A DNA stretch of 6,660 bases from Gammaproteobacteria bacterium (GCA_028819775.1 JAPPKV010000018.1:1-6660), one strand, 5' to 3'. Positions 1 through 5,641 are shown, counted from the first letter of the stretch. A program made the numbers and translations. Notes: a model not told the origin generated them from the sequence alone.

Positions 1-85
1 TACGGCCAGGCCCGTCGAAGATGTATCGGTAGGCGGTGCGTTCATTTCGCGGCGCATTCTGCGCGTTGCCTGATCGCCATGTCAA
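1..85 (-). CDS. possible 5' end of a leftward gene, cut by the window edge
   Basis: A leftward frame is open from an in-frame stop at 92-94 to the window edge. Its only visible start is TTG at 85-83, and a weak AGG lies 5 bases upstream of it. The 28 codons read protein-like, with a stretch RTAYRYIFDGPGR near the edge, and many codons end in G or C, as in the neighbours. A competing leftward start is ATG at 45-43 in another frame, giving MNAPPTDTSSTGLAV, which also looks like a normal disordered N-terminus. Only one can be real, and so little is visible that no family can be named. Rightward frames also cross the edge and stop at 30-32 and 71-73, so the end of a rightward gene is not excluded. 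Confidence 0.22.
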   Translation of the reverse strand, partial: MTWRSGNAQNAPRNERTAYRYIFDGPGR

Positions 86-134
86 GGTCGCCTAGACCGC
101 CGAGATGCGTCGTGTTTCGTTCCCGGCCAAGGGC

Positions 135-160
135 TTGTCGAAACCCGCGTGTGGTATTCT
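135..160 (+). promoter_or_regulatory. candidate promoter for the microprotein-terB-like pair
   Basis: TTGTCG (135-140) is followed 14 bases later by TATTCT (155-160). The second box is preceded by TG at 152-153, the extended -10 pattern, which could compensate for the short spacer. It lies about 35 bases before the ATG at 195. This is pattern matching only. Confidence 0.3.
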
Positions 161-194
161 GCTGCGCTCTTTGAAGCGGCGGAATCCCTAAGCC

Positions 195-314
195 ATGTGG
201 CACCTCATCGAGGATTTTTTCGAGCAGGGCGTGGTGGTCAAGCTCTTTCTGGCCATCGGCTGGCTCGCCGTCGTGATCATGATCGCCAGCCTGATCAACC
301 TGTTGTTGTTCTAG
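195..314 (+). CDS. 39-residue single-pass membrane microprotein
   Basis: This small open frame starts at ATG 195 and stops at TAG 312-314. Residues 1-11 are polar and acidic (WHLIEDFFEQ), followed by V-V-V-K. Residues 17-39 form one continuous hydrophobic helix (LFLAIGWLAVVIMIASLINL) that runs to the C-terminus. The layout suggests a tail-anchored or single-span inner-membrane peptide. No strong Shine-Dalgarno sequence is visible. The terB-like gene begins 19 bases after the stop on the same strand, so the two are probably one transcript, and the peptide may act as a membrane partner or regulator of that protein (inference). I do not recognise a family. It could be an unused open frame, but codon choice is GC-rich at third positions and the helix is clean. 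Confidence 0.5.
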   Translation: MWHLIEDFFEQGVVVKLFLAIGWLAVVIMIASLINLLLF

Positions 315-333
315 CACCGCACCCCGTCGACCG

Positions 334-729
334 ATGTGGCTCAAGTCGCTCACCGACGAACAGCGCGAAGCCCTGCTGGGGCTGGCCCACAACGTCGTCG
401 TCTCCGACGGGATTCTCGATCCGAACGAGGAGGACATGCTCGACGAGTTCAAACGGGAGATGGCGTTGAAGCCCGATGTCGTCTCGGACTACCTGGAGCT
501 CGACGGGATCGGCGAGATCTTCGACTCGCGCCGGGCCCGCACGGTCGCCGTGTTGAATCTGCTGCGCTTGTCCTACGTCGACGGTGCGTTCGAAATCGAG
601 GAGGAATGTCTGCTGAAGGAGGTCGCAAGAGCGTTCGGGATCACCGATGCCGACTTCGCGTTGATGGACAACTGGGTCCGGCGCCTTGTTGGCTTGGAAC
701 GGGAAGCGCGCGATCTCATGGTGCCTTGA
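334..729 (+). CDS. TerB-like (tellurite resistance TerB/DjlA-type) protein
   Basis: The 131-residue all-helical soluble protein resembles the TerB fold. Two acidic loop motifs typical of the family are visible: SDGILDPNEE at residues 24-33 and YVDGAFEIEE at 81-90, each followed by an amphipathic helix. The second leads into LLKEVARAFGI, the usual hallmark segment. TerB proteins bind metal through such acidic loops and are tied to envelope and stress functions; the exact job of single-domain versions is unknown. The length fits a stand-alone TerB domain. ATG 334 follows the membrane microprotein by 19 bases and has no clear ribosome site, so coupling is likely. Its stop (727-729) lies 19 bases from the convergent J-domain gene's stop. 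I am confident of the family and not of the function. Confidence 0.8.
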   Translation: MWLKSLTDEQREALLGLAHNVVVSDGILDPNEEDMLDEFKREMALKPDVVSDYLELDGIGEIFDSRRARTVAVLNLLRLSYVDGAFEIEEECLLKEVARAFGITDADFALMDNWVRRLVGLEREARDLMVP

Positions 730-748
730 TGCTTGCTGATCTCGCTGT

Positions 749-1489
749 TCAGGATGCCCCGTTGCCCAGCAGTACCCGTTTCGCGAGATTCAACGTCGCC
801 GCGAGATAGTCGCTGCCGCCCCGGTCGGGATGCAGTTTCTGCATGAGGCGCCGGTGCGCATCGACGATGTCCTCTTTGGATGCCCCGGACGACAGGCCGA
901 GGACGGCAAGAGCCTGTTCCTTGTCCATATCACGGTCCGCCGAGGGTCGCTGCCGCTGGGTATCTTCATCGGACCATCCGGGGTGCCGACGGTCCAGGTA
1001 GGCTTCGAGCAACTGCAGCGAGTCGGCCTTTTGAAGTTCGCCATGCAGCGTCCGGAGCGCCGCGAGATCGAGACTCGAGAGCCGCTTGCCCGCGAACGTT
1101 CCCGCGAGGACCTCGCCGTCCATATCGCCGCTGTCGTGCACGAGCGTCATCCGCAACTCGTCCGTGGCAACCGTCGAGGTTGATGGGCGGCCATTGCCGG
1201 ATGGCGACGGGTTGGCGCCCTGCATCCTGGAACGAATGAAATGGCCGACCAGCGGTCCGAGGACGAGCCCCAGGACCCAGCGGAGCAAGGGGAGGGCACC
1301 GGCGAACAGCGCGGCGAGCCAATGCAGGCGTCCGCTTCCCGCCATGATCGCCAACGTGACGGCGAGTACGACCGCAGCGGTCCACCCGGCCTTGGAAAGG
1401 CGACGGGGACGACTGCCGGAGGCGAGTTCGCGCCACAACACGATGAAAGAGACCGTGCCGATGGCGATCGCAATGACGACGGCGATCAT
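749..1489 (-). CDS. membrane-anchored J-domain (DnaJ-like) protein
   Basis: The protein has 246 residues. Residues 1-20 form a hydrophobic helix (VVIAIAIGTVSFIVLW), and residues 36-85 are two more hydrophobic stretches, so it is an inner-membrane protein with a large cytoplasmic part. A linker rich in Pro and Ser (91-106) leads to a conserved-looking region (about 110-172, with GEVLAGTFAGKRLSSLDLAAL and ending in LDRRHPGW). A C-terminal J domain spans about 188-246, with the HPD tripeptide at 220-222 followed by RGGSDYLAATLNLAKRVL. The J domain is shorter than in DnaJ and of the Tim14/DjlA-like C-terminal type. It should stimulate the ATPase of a DnaK partner at the membrane. The start is ATG 1489, 7 bases after the VWA gene's stop, so these two genes are an operon. 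A longer open frame upstream overlaps the VWA gene and is not conserved in character. Confidence 0.85.
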   Translation of the reverse strand: MIAVVIAIAIGTVSFIVLWRELASGSRPRRLSKAGWTAAVVLAVTLAIMAGSGRLHWLAALFAGALPLLRWVLGLVLGPLVGHFIRSRMQGANPSPSGNGRPSTSTVATDELRMTLVHDSGDMDGEVLAGTFAGKRLSSLDLAALRTLHGELQKADSLQLLEAYLDRRHPGWSDEDTQRQRPSADRDMDKEQALAVLGLSSGASKEDIVDAHRRLMQKLHPDRGGSDYLAATLNLAKRVLLGNGAS

Positions 1490-1496
1490 CGAGGCA

Positions 1497-2201
1497 TCAA
1501 CGGGGAAGCTGCGCGAGCATGTCCCGCGCAAGGCGATGTTCGATCTCGCGCAGGCCGGAGCGGCCGCGGGTTGCGTACCGCGCCACCGCGCCGAACAGGG
1601 TCCGAAGTTGATCGGCACTGCCGGGAGCAAACGGCGCGTAGGCACCGCCGGTAATGCGCGCGATATCCTTGAATAGCCGGGCGGCCATCGGATCGTGACC
1701 CTCCTGGAAGACGAAGAAAGGCACTTCAAACAGGGCAAGGCGCCCGGCGGCGGCGATGACCTGACCGTGGGCCTCCTCGCAGGCGTCGCCCACGAATACG
1801 GCGGCCTTGACACGAACGGCACGGGCTTCGGCCAGTGCATGGGCGAGTACGCGCTGGATCTGCGTAAGGCCGCCCCGACAGACGACACCGGTCATGCGCC
1901 GGAGCAGGTCCGGGGGAGAGGCGGACCACGGCGACGCGTGAAATTCCTCGAACCCCCGGTAGTAGACCAACTGCACGGCCAGCTCGCCGGAACCATCGCT
2001 GGTCGAGTTGTCCGCCGCGGCCTGAAACAATTCCGCGTGCAGGTTCATGGCCAGGTCCCAGGTGGGCGCCCGACTGGCCGTGGCGTCCATCGCGAATAGA
2101 ATGCGATTCGGTTCCGTGTCCGTTCTTGCCGGCGGATTGGTGGCCCTCACGTCGGCTAGGAATCGCGCGACGGCATCGCGGGTGGCAGGAGTCTTGGCCA
2201 A
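1497..2201 (-). CDS. VWA-domain protein
   Basis: This 234-residue protein is one von Willebrand factor A-like domain. After a short N-terminal helix (RDAVARFLADV) comes strand 1 and a metal-site motif MDATAS, with D39, T41 and S43 in place of the classical DxSxS. Further metal-site candidates are T113 in GGLTQI and D139 in FVGDACEE. The segment GFEEFHASPW (84-92) and the C-terminal GGAYAPFAPGSADQLRTLFGAVARYATRG look family-specific. VWA domains bind partner proteins through the metal ion. The start is uncertain. TTG 2201 gives an N-terminus of the expected length before the first strand. TTG 2267 would add 22 basic residues and leave only 20 bases to the divergent gene. The next gene downstream on this strand is the J-domain protein, 7 bases away, so a shared chaperone or stress role is likely. 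Confidence 0.75.
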   Translation of the reverse strand: MAKTPATRDAVARFLADVRATNPPARTDTEPNRILFAMDATASRAPTWDLAMNLHAELFQAAADNSTSDGSGELAVQLVYYRGFEEFHASPWSASPPDLLRRMTGVVCRGGLTQIQRVLAHALAEARAVRVKAAVFVGDACEEAHGQVIAAAGRLALFEVPFFVFQEGHDPMAARLFKDIARITGGAYAPFAPGSADQLRTLFGAVARYATRGRSGLREIEHRLARDMLAQLPR

Positions 2202-2205
2202 CGCT

Positions 2206-2233
2206 TTGCACCGAGAGACGAGGCGCTTATGAT
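2206..2233 (+). promoter_or_regulatory. candidate promoter for the ydcH-like and nucleotidase genes
   Basis: TTGCAC (2206-2211) is followed after 16 bases by TATGAT (2228-2233), a five-of-six match to the -10 consensus. Transcription would start near 2240, about 48 bases before the first start codon. The region is short and lies between divergent genes, which suits a promoter. Only sequence similarity supports it. Confidence 0.4.
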
Positions 2234-2257
2234 GCGTATGCTTGGCGTTTCGGGCAA
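2229..2257 (-). promoter_or_regulatory. candidate divergent promoter for the VWA/J-domain operon
   Basis: Read leftward, TTGCCC (2257-2252) is followed after 17 bases by CATCAT (2234-2229), each matching four of six consensus positions. The -10 box lies on top of the rightward TATGAT at 2228-2233. It would fit translation from TTG 2201 and exclude the longer start at 2267. The match is weak. Confidence 0.22.
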
Positions 2258-2287
2258 CACGTCTCAACGCTTCAAGGATCGAGGGGA

Positions 2288-2491
2288 GTGCGATTGGAAC
2301 AGGCCGAGGTCATGCGCTGGCTGGAGGAACTCAAGGTCGAGCATCGCGACCTCGACGAGGTCATTCGGTACCTGATCGAGACCGGGCACAAGGACCATAT
2401 GAAGGTCCAGCGCCTGAAGAAGCGGAAGCTCCGGCTAAAGGACTCGATAGCGAAGCTCGAAAGCCAACTCATTCCGGATCTCGATGCCTGA
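2288..2491 (+). CDS. YdcH/DUF465-like small coiled-coil protein
   Basis: The 67-residue, highly charged, helical protein matches the YdcH (DUF465) pattern. Its first half contains LKVEHRDLDEVIRYLI, and its second half contains the signature QRLKKRKLRLKDSIAKLE, ending in LIPDLDA. The two halves should form a helical hairpin. Family members are small cytosolic proteins of unknown biochemical role. GTG 2288 is preceded by AAGGA (2274-2278) at a 9-base spacing. TTG 2294, 5 bases after GGAG (2285-2288), is an equally good start and gives 65 residues. A longer frame reaching back to 2126 lies antisense to the VWA gene and is not credible. The end overlaps the next gene by 8 bases (ATG inside the stop region), implying translational coupling with the nucleotidase. 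Confidence 0.8.
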   Translation: MRLEQAEVMRWLEELKVEHRDLDEVIRYLIETGHKDHMKVQRLKKRKLRLKDSIAKLESQLIPDLDA

Positions 2492-3389
2492 CCCGGATAC
2501 CTTTCTCACGGTTGCGATCTCCTCGCGGGCGCTGTTCAACCTCGATGCCTCCGATTCCATTTTCCGCAACGACGGCCTAGAAGCGTACAGGCGCTATCAG
2601 ATCGATCGCGAGAACGAGCGGCTGGAACCCGGAGATGGCTTCCATTTCGTGAAGAAACTCTTGAATATCAATCGATTGGTCGGCAAACGTCGAGTCGATG
2701 TCATCCTTTTGTCGCGCAATTCGGCGGATACCGGCCTACGGGTATTCAACTCGATCAGCGCACACCAACTGGATATCGTTCGGGCTGCATTCTCATCCGG
2801 TGAAAGTCCGTACCGTTACGCTGCGGCATTCGGTTGCGACCTGTTCCTTTCCACGGAGCCGGACGATGTCCGCCAAGCGTTGCAGAACGGCATCGCGGCG
2901 GCGAACTTGCTGAGTTCGCGCAAGACCGAGAACACCTCCCAATCCTTGAGGATCGCCTTCGACGGCGATGCCGTACTGTTCTCCGATCAAGCGGACCGGA
3001 TCTACCATGAAGAAGGCATCGAGGCGTTCGTCGAGTCCGAGGCCCGCGCTGCGGACCAACCGCTTGGTGGAGGCCCGTTCAAGTCGTTTCTGATGGGGTT
3101 GCACCGGCTTCAGGGGGAGTTCCCGGACACCGACTGCCCGATTCGTACAGCCCTGGTGACGGCACGGGGCGCACCGGCGCACGAACGCGTCATCAAGACC
3201 CTTCGTACCTGGGACATCCGTCTGGACGAAAGCCTGTTTCTGGGGGGACGCGAAAAGGCCGCGTTCCTTCGCGCATACGATGCCGACGTCTTCTTCGACG
3301 ATCAGGCCGCAAACTGCGAGTCGGCGGCCCGCCATACGGCGATCGGCCACGTGCCGCACGGTGTTCGCAACGAGGGATCACAAGCATAA
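2484..3389 (+). CDS. cytosolic-type 5'-nucleotidase (HAD-like)
   Basis: The 301-residue protein resembles the bacterial relatives of cytosolic 5'-nucleotidase I, which hydrolyse nucleoside 5'-monophosphates such as AMP to nucleoside and phosphate. The family's N-terminal block AISSRALFNL (11-20) is present, then LLSRNSADTGLRVFNSI (75-91). The HAD catalytic motifs follow: motif I FDGDAVLFSD, with D160 as nucleophile and D162; motif II ALVTAR with T226; motif III Lys in FLGGREK (K258); and motif IV DVFFDDQ with D272 and D273. All catalytic positions are intact, and there is no signal peptide, so it is cytosolic. ATG 2484 lies within the end of the ydcH-like gene. It is not obviously part of a purine operon here; cysB lies 62 bases downstream. 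AMP produced by APS reductase is a possible substrate, but that is inference. Confidence 0.9.
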   Translation: MPDPDTFLTVAISSRALFNLDASDSIFRNDGLEAYRRYQIDRENERLEPGDGFHFVKKLLNINRLVGKRRVDVILLSRNSADTGLRVFNSISAHQLDIVRAAFSSGESPYRYAAAFGCDLFLSTEPDDVRQALQNGIAAANLLSSRKTENTSQSLRIAFDGDAVLFSDQADRIYHEEGIEAFVESEARAADQPLGGGPFKSFLMGLHRLQGEFPDTDCPIRTALVTARGAPAHERVIKTLRTWDIRLDESLFLGGREKAAFLRAYDADVFFDDQAANCESAARHTAIGHVPHGVRNEGSQA

Positions 3390-3405
3390 CAACCTAGGTT
3401 ATTAT
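3386..3405 (+). promoter_or_regulatory. palindromic operator-like site upstream of cysB
   Basis: The 10-base perfect palindrome AACCTAGGTT (3391-3400) extends outward to ATAAC and ATTAT arms, so 9 of 10 base pairs match over 20 bases (3386-3405). It lies in an AT-rich stretch and covers the region where the cysB -35 box should be, about 10 bases before the candidate -10 box. LysR-type regulators usually control their own promoter through such imperfect dyads. Autoregulation by CysB is therefore the simplest reading, unproven here. The left arm overlaps the nucleotidase stop codon (3387-3389). Confidence 0.45.
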
Positions 3406-3415
3406 TCCATTTGCC

Positions 3416-3421
3416 TATACA
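3416..3421 (+). promoter_or_regulatory. candidate -10 box of cysB
   Basis: TATACA lies 30 bases before the cysB ATG, within the only AT-rich stretch between the two genes. There is no good -35 hexamer 16-18 bases upstream; the palindrome sits there instead. A start near 3427 would leave a leader of roughly 24 bases, and that leader shows no Shine-Dalgarno sequence. Confidence 0.4.
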
Positions 3422-3451
3422 AACCCACTCGATGCCGGTCCAACGACAAAA

Positions 3452-4432
3452 ATGAAACTCCAGCAACTGCGCTACATCTGGGAGGTCGCCCACCACGAAC
3501 TGAACGTGTCGGCGACGGCGACGGACCTCTTCACGTCCCAGCCGGGGATCAGCAAGCAGATCCGTTTGCTGGAAGAGGAACTCGGCATCGACATTTTCGC
3601 GCGCAACGGGAAGCGTCTGACCCGTATCACGCCGGCCGGGAAAATCATCCTCGACAAGGTCGGCGAGATTCTCCGCGAAGTGGCGAGCATCCGCCATATC
3701 GCGGACGAGTACCGCAATGAAACGCGCGGCACGCTATCCATTGGCACCACGCACACCCAAGCCCGCTACGCGCTACCGGACATCCTCCCCGGCTTGCGCC
3801 AGGCGTACCCGGAAGTCAGCCTGCACATGCGCCAGGGGACCACCGAGCAAATCGGGGAATGGGCCTCTGCGGGCGAAGTCGACTTCGCCATCGCTCCCGA
3901 AGTGATGGACCGCTACCCGGATCTCATCATGATGCCCTGTTATCGGTGGAACCGGTCCGTCGTTGTCCCTCAAAGTCATGAACTTGCACACCGGGTCTCT
4001 CTGGATTTCGAGGATCTGAAGCGCTATCCCATCGTCACCTACGACGCCGGATTCTGGGAGCGGCTTCCGGTCGCCGGGGACAGTGAGGCCGAACAGGGCG
4101 AGAACGTCTTCGATATCGCGCTGTCGGCTGTGGACACGGACGTAATCAAGACCTATGTGCGGTTGGGGTTCGGCGTTGGGATCATCGCCAGGATGGCCTA
4201 CGACCCGGAGGAAGACAGCGATCTGGCGGCGATCGATGCGAGCAACCTGTTCAAGGCGAGCACCACGTTCATCGGTTGCCGCAGGGGAACCTTCATGCGT
4301 CAGTTCATGATCGACTTCGTCGGTGCCTTCGCGCCCCACCTTACCCCGGAACTGATCGAGCGCGCGTTCGTTGCGCCGAATGCAGTGGCGAGGGCAGCCG
4401 TATTCGACGGGATCGATCTGCCGGAGCGCTAG
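3452..4432 (+). CDS. cysB: LysR-type cysteine regulon regulator CysB
   Basis: The 326-residue protein aligns from end to end with enterobacterial CysB, without gaps for the first 200 residues. The helix-turn-helix (about 19-40, NVSATATDLFTSQPGISKQI) and linker helix are well conserved. The effector domain keeps THTQARYALP (100-109), PCYRWNRS (162-169), DVIKTYVRLG and the C-terminal RFAPHLT-like GAFAPHLTPE. CysB normally activates sulfate uptake and reduction genes when N-acetylserine is present, and it represses its own gene. Two usual inducer-pocket threonines (149 and 202 in E. coli numbering) are Pro149 and Trp202 here, and residues 201-222 differ from the usual sequence, with about two extra residues. 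The reading frame is intact. ATG 3452 gives the conserved MKLQQLRYI start; no ribosome site is seen. cysH converges downstream. Confidence 0.93.
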   Translation: MKLQQLRYIWEVAHHELNVSATATDLFTSQPGISKQIRLLEEELGIDIFARNGKRLTRITPAGKIILDKVGEILREVASIRHIADEYRNETRGTLSIGTTHTQARYALPDILPGLRQAYPEVSLHMRQGTTEQIGEWASAGEVDFAIAPEVMDRYPDLIMMPCYRWNRSVVVPQSHELAHRVSLDFEDLKRYPIVTYDAGFWERLPVAGDSEAEQGENVFDIALSAVDTDVIKTYVRLGFGVGIIARMAYDPEEDSDLAAIDASNLFKASTTFIGCRRGTFMRQFMIDFVGAFAPHLTPELIERAFVAPNAVARAAVFDGIDLPER

Positions 4433-4619
4433 CGCCGAATAGTCCGACAGGCTGCTAGTGTGCCGTCTCGGAAAATGACTTGAGATATCGTATCAACCCA
4501 GACGCCTGCGGCAAGAACAGCCCAATGCTTGTTTCTTGGACGGCACATCCTCCATTTTCCGCCCATGGTGCAAGAGTAAAACCCCGTTCGATTCGTCGCC
4601 TCAATGGCGAGACCGTACG
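4433..4619. other. convergent cysB-cysH intergenic spacer
   Basis: These 187 bases separate the stops of the convergent cysB and cysH and hold no credible gene. They are more AT-rich than their surroundings. They contain the interlocked inverted repeats listed separately. There is also a small stem, TCGCC-TCAAT-GGCGA (4596-4610); read leftward after cysH, it is followed 14 bases on by TTTT, a poor terminator candidate at best. A 10-base palindrome, GCGCTAGCGC (4426-4435), spans the cysB stop but has no loop and no T-run. Confidence 0.6.
4459..4560. repeat. two interlocked inverted repeats
   Basis: TGTGCCGTC (4459-4467) is complementary to GACGGCACA (4539-4547), and GGAAAATG (4470-4477) is complementary to CATTTTCC (4553-4560). 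The order is A-B-A'-B', so the two pairs cannot nest in one hairpin but could form a pseudoknot-like fold. Alternatively they are the worn ends of a small element of about 90-100 bases. No transposase or clear target duplication is seen. Confidence 0.4.
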
Positions 4620-5405
4620 CTAGTCCACGATACGAAGCGGTTCCGCCACGTTCTGCGCGTGCAGGCCGCATTCCTTGTGTTCGAGGTTCTCCCACCACCA
4701 GCGGCCCTCGCGTTCGTGTTGGTGCGGTCCCACCGGCCGAGTGCACGGCTCGCAGCCGATTGACCGGTAGCCCTGGTCGTGGAGCGGGTTGTAGGGCACG
4801 TGGCGGCGCCGGATGTAGTCCCAGACGTCGCGTCCCTTCCAGTTCGCCAGCGGATTGAGTTTGCGAATTGCATGATCGGCGGACGAGAACGCCAGGTCGT
4901 CCTGGGATGTGGGCAAGCCTTCGCGGGTGATGCTCTGGTCGGCTCGCTGTCCCGTGATCCAGGCATCCAGTTCCCGGAGTTTCCTGCCGAGGGGTTCGAT
5001 CTTGCGGATCGCGCAGCATTCGCCGTGGCCGTCGCGGTAGAAGCTGAACAGTCCCTTCTCGCGTGCCAGGCGCGCGACTTCGTCCGGGTCCGGGGCCAAC
5101 GTCTCGATGGCGACGGCGTAGTGGTCGCGCACTGTTTCCATGAACCGGTGGGTTTCGGGATGCAACCGACCCGTATCCAAGCTGAAAACCGGCAGATCAG
5201 AACCGAGAATCCGAGTTCCCAGATCGATCAGCACGACGTCCTCAGCCCCGCTGAAGGAAACCGCGATACGCTCGAAGTTCTGGAATGCGTCCTCCAGGAG
5301 ACCGAGGGCCTCAAGTTCCACGGACCTCCCCGCAGGGCCGGCCGCACGGATCGAAGGGGACACTTCGGTGTCCGGGCCCGCGATGTTCGAAGACGGTTCC
5401 GCCAT
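4620..5405 (-). CDS. cysH: assimilatory adenylyl-sulfate (APS) reductase, thioredoxin-dependent
   Basis: The 261-residue cytosolic enzyme converts adenylyl sulfate to sulfite and AMP in sulfate assimilation. It has the nucleotide-binding loop SFSGAED (50-56), the [13 protein letters not shown] segment (76-88) and the catalytic C-terminal ECGLH (Cys246). The Cys-Cys pair at 130-131 and CEPC (Cys218, Cys221) are the four ligands of the [4Fe-4S] cluster found in the APS-using type and in bacteria such as Pseudomonas. E. coli CysH, which uses PAPS, lacks them. [10 protein letters not shown] and RWWWE are also family blocks. So APS is the likely substrate, although some cluster-bearing members also accept PAPS. 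ATG 5405 is chosen; no strong ribosome site is seen, and the first 25 residues are low in conservation. It converges with cysB. Confidence 0.93.
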   Translation of the reverse strand: MAEPSSNIAGPDTEVSPSIRAAGPAGRSVELEALGLLEDAFQNFERIAVSFSGAEDVVLIDLGTRILGSDLPVFSLDTGRLHPETHRFMETVRDHYAVAIETLAPDPDEVARLAREKGLFSFYRDGHGECCAIRKIEPLGRKLRELDAWITGQRADQSITREGLPTSQDDLAFSSADHAIRKLNPLANWKGRDVWDYIRRRHVPYNPLHDQGYRSIGCEPCTRPVGPHQHEREGRWWWENLEHKECGLHAQNVAEPLRIVD

Positions 5406-5493
5406 GGTCCGACAACCAAGAGTGGTTTTGACCGACCGCGTAGCCTAGCAGTACCGTGTTTCGGCAAGAAATAACGTCTCGCCATATCCTAAT

Positions 5494-5508
5494 GTCACCG
5501 TTGGTGAC
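5494..5508. promoter_or_regulatory. perfect dyad GTCACC-GTT-GGTGAC
   Basis: A 6-base inverted repeat with a 3-base centre sits about 90 bases upstream of cysH and 135 bases before the thrH start. It could be an operator for an unidentified regulator or a small hairpin. It is too small to assign a protein to it. Confidence 0.3.
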
Positions 5509-5535
5509 GCCGCCATGGCAGCGGGGCGTGCCCAC

Positions 5536-5596
5536 GAAGACTACTCGCCGCGACACCGAGTCCGAGGCGCCCCGTCGGTCAGCGTCGGTAGTCTTC
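5536..5596. repeat. long nested stem-loop before thrH
   Basis: GAAGACTAC (5536-5544) pairs perfectly with GTAGTCTTC (5588-5596). Inside it, ACCGA (5555-5559) pairs with TCGGT (5575-5579), leaving a 15-base loop. The nested order allows one extended imperfect hairpin of 61 bases. It ends 13 bases before the TAGAAT box and 45 bases before the thrH start. Confidence 0.45.
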
Positions 5597-5641
5597 TGGA
5601 CTAACCCTGTAGAATTGCCCGTTTTCGACCGGGTGGTTCGT

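Larger units (their letters stand above)
5406..5641. other. divergent cysH-thrH intergenic region
   Basis: These 236 bases lie between divergent start codons, so they should hold both promoters. For cysH, read leftward, GTTATTT (5475-5469) lies about 65 bases upstream of the start and repeats the GTTATT seen in the cysB palindrome; a CysB site is conceivable. For thrH a TAGAAT (5610-5615) could be a -10 box, with no good -35. The two inverted repeats listed separately fall in between. An open frame through the region, in frame with thrH from 5456, is not supported by conserved-looking sequence. Confidence 0.5.

Noticed and set aside
42..452. Leftward 136-codon open frame at the left end
   Set aside because: It is antisense to the microprotein and terB-like genes, rich in Ser, His and Asp, and resembles no protein family.
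1490..1888. Long N-terminal extension of the J-domain gene (379 residues in total)
   Set aside because: It lies inside the VWA gene on the same strand in another frame, is rich in Pro, Arg and Ser, and the membrane helix begins exactly at ATG 1489.
2126..2287. Longer start for the ydcH-like gene
   Set aside because: It is antisense to the VWA coding region, while ribosome-site sequences at 2274-2288 favour a start at 2288 or 2294, giving the normal family length.
2793..3359. Leftward 188-codon open frame antisense to the nucleotidase
   Set aside because: The sense frame carries all HAD motifs; the antisense product has no recognisable features.
4049..4118. Compensated frameshift as the cause of the divergent CysB effector loop (residues 201-222)
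   Set aside because: Reading the stretch in the other two frames does not restore the usual GFTGR-type sequence, and the native frame stays open and flanked by conserved blocks.
3773..4339. Leftward 188-codon open frame antisense to cysB
   Set aside because: cysB matches its family over its full length, and the antisense frame is typical mirror coding of a GC-rich gene.
4429..5019. Leftward 196-codon open frame in the cysH region
   Set aside because: It is a same-strand shadow of cysH in another frame, with Arg/Pro-rich composition and no recognisable motif.
5456..5641. N-terminal extension of thrH by about 62 residues from ATG 5456
   Set aside because: The extension has low-complexity, non-conserved content, and the ThrH family begins at the residue encoded at 5642, where a ribosome-site-like sequence is present.
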